Assembly (NCBI GenBank): GCA_965205045.1
Contig: OZ242031.1
Coordinates: 2,480,001-2,544,000 of the forward strand
DNA: 64,000 bases
DNA from: UBA6522 sp965205045
Lineage (GTDB): Bacteria > Pseudomonadota > Gammaproteobacteria > Steroidobacterales > Rariloculaceae
Direction: 5' to 3'
Positions 61,710 to 64,000 of the stretch are shown here, piece by piece. Positions within the stretch are counted from its first letter, which is position 1. Every line of letters begins with the position of its first letter. A program made the translations under genes and the position numbers. Under the pieces are notes generated by a model that was not told the DNA's origin, ran no database searches, and saw only the letters and a program-made list of their open reading frames with translations.

Positions 61710-64000
61710 ATGTTTAGCCTGTTTAACCCTTGGGGTGCGTTTTTTCGTCAAAGGACGTCAGTAGCAAATAGGCCGGCTTTGAATGGAGGGACCGGATGGT
61801 CCATCGCAACCAAGGCGATATTGTTGGTATTTGGCGCGACGAATGTACTCAGTGCGATGGCGCAAGAATCCACGACGGATCAATCTGTTCCGGGAACAAT
61901 CGAGGAAGTTATCGTCACGGCGAACAAGCGGGAGGAAAGCTTGCAGGATGTCCCGATTGCCATGGCCGTCGTCTCAGGCGAAACGCTGGATGAGTCAGCG
62001 CTCGACAGCGTTATCGATGTGGCCAAGCTCGTGCCGGGCATCCACTTTCAGGATCGGCAAGACCAACGAACCGGGACTTTCGGCATTCGGGGCATTAACA
62101 CGCCACAGACAGCTACGGGCGCTGAACCCAGCGCAGCAATCATGCTGGACGGTGAATCCTTCGCCAGGTCGACAGCCTTCCACAATGACTTGGTGGATAT
62201 TGAACGTGTCGAAGTGTTGAAAGGTCCGCAAGGGACGTTGTTCGGCAAGAATACATCCGTTGGGGCATTGCACATCATTTCCAGGCGCCCGAGCGTGGAA
62301 GAAAGTTACGGCGAATCGACGTTTACCTTTGCACAAGACGGCGAGTACCGCGTCAAAGGCGCATACAATGCGGTAGTGGGCGATAACACGGCGCTGCGTG
62401 TGAATGCGCTTTACAAGAGTGTCGGGGGGTGGTTGCCGAATGTGCGTAGCGATCAACCGGACGGCGGCGAGTCGGAGAGCCAGGGCGTACGTGCGCAGCT
62501 GTTGCATCACGCCGGCGCCGACACAGAAATGCTATTCCGATTCGAATACAGTGAGCAGGACTATGGACCTGGTATTCGTACTTGGATTGAGCTCGACAAA
62601 CCAGACGATCAAATCCACACAGTCTCGCAGACCCCTTTTGGGGCTGACAATAACCGCACGTCGCAAATCGGCGGACGTGACTATGGGAGCTTGAAAAATC
62701 TGGGGGCTTCAGTCGAAGTTAACCACGACGTCGGTCAATATACCGTAACCTATCAGGGATCGTATCGGGACTACGATTTGTTTACGAATGAAGATCAAAG
62801 CGCTGTTGCAGTCAACTTGTTCCCCGAATATTTTGCCGGCCCGACATCCAGCCAGACGAATCAACACGAATTGAGAGTAGCCTCACCCCTCGGTGATTTT
62901 TTTGACTTCGTAGCCGGTTTGTACATGTATCATGAAGATACGTATCGTGATGAGTTTATTGATTCATGTGTAGCCGATCCAGGGCTCAACAATTCAACCA
63001 TTGATCCGGTTACATTTGAGATAACGGCTTGCCCAAATACCAACATCCCATGGCTCAACAGTAGCCACAGTAACTCGAACACTGGACCGGGTAACGACGG
63101 TTATTTCCAGGCCGGAGTGAACAGCACGACGATAGAGAAAACAAATTATGCCGCGTTCGGTCAGGCCAACTGGCATTTGAGTGAGAAACTGAATCTCATT
63201 ACAGGTCTGAGGATTTTGAGCGAAGAGCAGAGTTTTCAATTCAGCAACACAATTAACAGAAACATCGCTGACTACAGACGTTCAGTGAGTGATTCTGAAT
63301 TGTTGTACAAAGTGGGGGCGCAGTACTTTGCAAACGATGATGTGACGGCCTATTTGACCTATAGCACAGGGTACAAGGGCGTCGCCTGGTTTAACACACC
63401 GGGCTTCACGGATGGAGACGCAGCGAATGACAATTACCCAACAAGTCCTGAAGAATCCAGCCAGTTTGAACTCGGGCTTCGTACAGACCTGTTTGATAAT
63501 CGCCTGAGGTTTAATGCCAATGTCTTTCACCTGCAAATTGATGGTTTTCAGGATCGTGTGCGTTACATCGATCCGGAGTTTGGCGGGGAGCTCAGGAGAT
63601 TGATCAATGCGGGCAAGGTCGTTTCCAAGGGCTTGGAATTCGATGGTATTGCGTATCTTTCGAATCAGTTGCAAGTCTCCTTTGCTGTGAATTATCTGGA
63701 TGCAAAGTTTGGCTCCGACATCTTTTTGAATTGTCCACCTGCTTTCCTGGATGCACAGTTGAGCACGGAATGTGTTGCTTTGCTTCCCGATGGCCCTGCT
63801 AATCGCCTGAATTTGAATGGCAGGCCCACATCGAATTCTCCTGAATTGCAATATTGGTTCGGTGGCAGGTATGAATTTACTCTACCCGGTGAGTACAACG
63901 CTTATCTGAGAGCCGATTATCGCTGGAAGGATGATGAGACGTCGGAACCTTCAGGTGTATCGCGGTTTATCAAACAAGCGCATGGTATCGCCGATGTATA
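61710..64000 (+). CDS. TonB-dependent outer-membrane receptor (N-terminal and central part)
   Basis: ATG at 61710 has AGGAG about eight bases upstream; the frame is open to the window end, giving at least 763 residues. After an extended leader with a hydrophobic core (KAILLVFGATNVLSAMAQ) comes the TonB-box region EEVIVTANKREESLQDVP. The plug domain (VDIERVEVLKGPQGTLFGKN) and beta-barrel strands (TAYLTYSTGYKGVAWFNTPG) follow. Such receptors import iron chelates, vitamins or glycans. Proximity to sugar catabolism suggests a glycan, but this type is also common for other ligands. Less GC-rich than the rest of the window. Confidence 0.9.
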   Translation, partial: MFSLFNPWGAFFRQRTSVANRPALNGGTGWSIATKAILLVFGATNVLSAMAQESTTDQSVPGTIEEVIVTANKREESLQDVPIAMAVVSGETLDESALDSVIDVAKLVPGIHFQDRQDQRTGTFGIRGINTPQTATGAEPSAAIMLDGESFARSTAFHNDLVDIERVEVLKGPQGTLFGKNTSVGALHIISRRPSVEESYGESTFTFAQDGEYRVKGAYNAVVGDNTALRVNALYKSVGGWLPNVRSDQPDGGESESQGVRAQLLHHAGADTEMLFRFEYSEQDYGPGIRTWIELDKPDDQIHTVSQTPFGADNNRTSQIGGRDYGSLKNLGASVEVNHDVGQYTVTYQGSYRDYDLFTNEDQSAVAVNLFPEYFAGPTSSQTNQHELRVASPLGDFFDFVAGLYMYHEDTYRDEFIDSCVADPGLNNSTIDPVTFEITACPNTNIPWLNSSHSNSNTGPGNDGYFQAGVNSTTIEKTNYAAFGQANWHLSEKLNLITGLRILSEEQSFQFSNTINRNIADYRRSVSDSELLYKVGAQYFANDDVTAYLTYSTGYKGVAWFNTPGFTDGDAANDNYPTSPEESSQFELGLRTDLFDNRLRFNANVFHLQIDGFQDRVRYIDPEFGGELRRLINAGKVVSKGLEFDGIAYLSNQLQVSFAVNYLDAKFGSDIFLNCPPAFLDAQLSTECVALLPDGPANRLNLNGRPTSNSPELQYWFGGRYEFTLPGEYNAYLRADYRWKDDETSEPSGVSRFIKQAHGIADV

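Overview
The window reads as a chromosome segment of a GC-rich gammaproteobacterium, probably uncultured. The evidence is the gene order parE-parC, the set epmB/efp/epmA, and above all the run prmB-aroC-asd-fimV-truA-(accD)-folC-SPOR-cvpA-purF, which is the Pseudomonas-type arrangement. One difference is that trpF, expected between truA and accD, is absent. No tRNA, rRNA or CRISPR array was found.

Layout. (1) 1-20.7 kb is housekeeping: topoisomerase IV, EF-P and its two lysine-modification enzymes, psd, a SCO-type copper protein, aroC, asd, a FimV-like protein, truA, accD, folC, a SPOR protein, cvpA and purF, mostly closely spaced. (2) 20.8-52.4 kb is an accessory island full of broken genes. 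It holds an IS66 relic abutting a truncated hsdS, an hsdM without its 5' end, DUF3800/DUF2958 genes with a decayed second DUF2958, fragments of an ImmA/IrrE peptidase, xthA, ssb, an AAA_25 ATPase and a DNA methyltransferase, and a duplicated ~305 bp segment. Apparently intact cargo includes an AlbA_2/HATPase protein, a cyclase-fold protein with a CxxCH motif, a Sel1 protein, a ChaN-like protein, an IS110 element with a hairpin-rich leader, a five-fold zinc-ribbon protein, a UPF0149/SEC-C protein, an HD protein and a D12-class methyltransferase coupled to a transposase fragment. (3) Within the island, 37.5-42.5 kb is the most striking part: two tandem copies of a two-gene module for exported beta-domain proteins. 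Each copy is preceded by a long microsatellite, (8 bp)x12 in one and (5 bp)x31 in the other, starting 4-5 bases after a -10-like hexamer. The genes share a cysteine-bearing domain. This looks like a contingency (phase-variable) surface locus. (4) 52.5-60.1 kb is a catabolic cluster on the minus strand: an amino-sugar-6-phosphate deacetylase, a ROK kinase, an AgaS-type SIS isomerase/deaminase, a KbaZ/GatZ-type aldolase subunit and a FucP-family permease, which together fit N-acetylgalactosamine use. An L-fuconate dehydratase-like enolase lies upstream. (5) From 61.7 kb a TonB-dependent receptor runs off the end and is visibly less GC-rich.

How the parts work together. EpmB and EpmA modify EF-P Lys34. 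The 57-53 kb operon would import GalNAc, phosphorylate, deacetylate and deaminate/isomerise it, then feed tagatose-bisphosphate cleavage; the catalytic aldolase partner and a regulator are not in the window. The TonB receptor could supply outer-membrane uptake for these sugars, but nothing in the sequence proves that link.

All calls come from reading sequence and motifs only; no database search was run. Several starts are non-ATG and were chosen from Shine-Dalgarno spacing, family N-termini or signal peptides.
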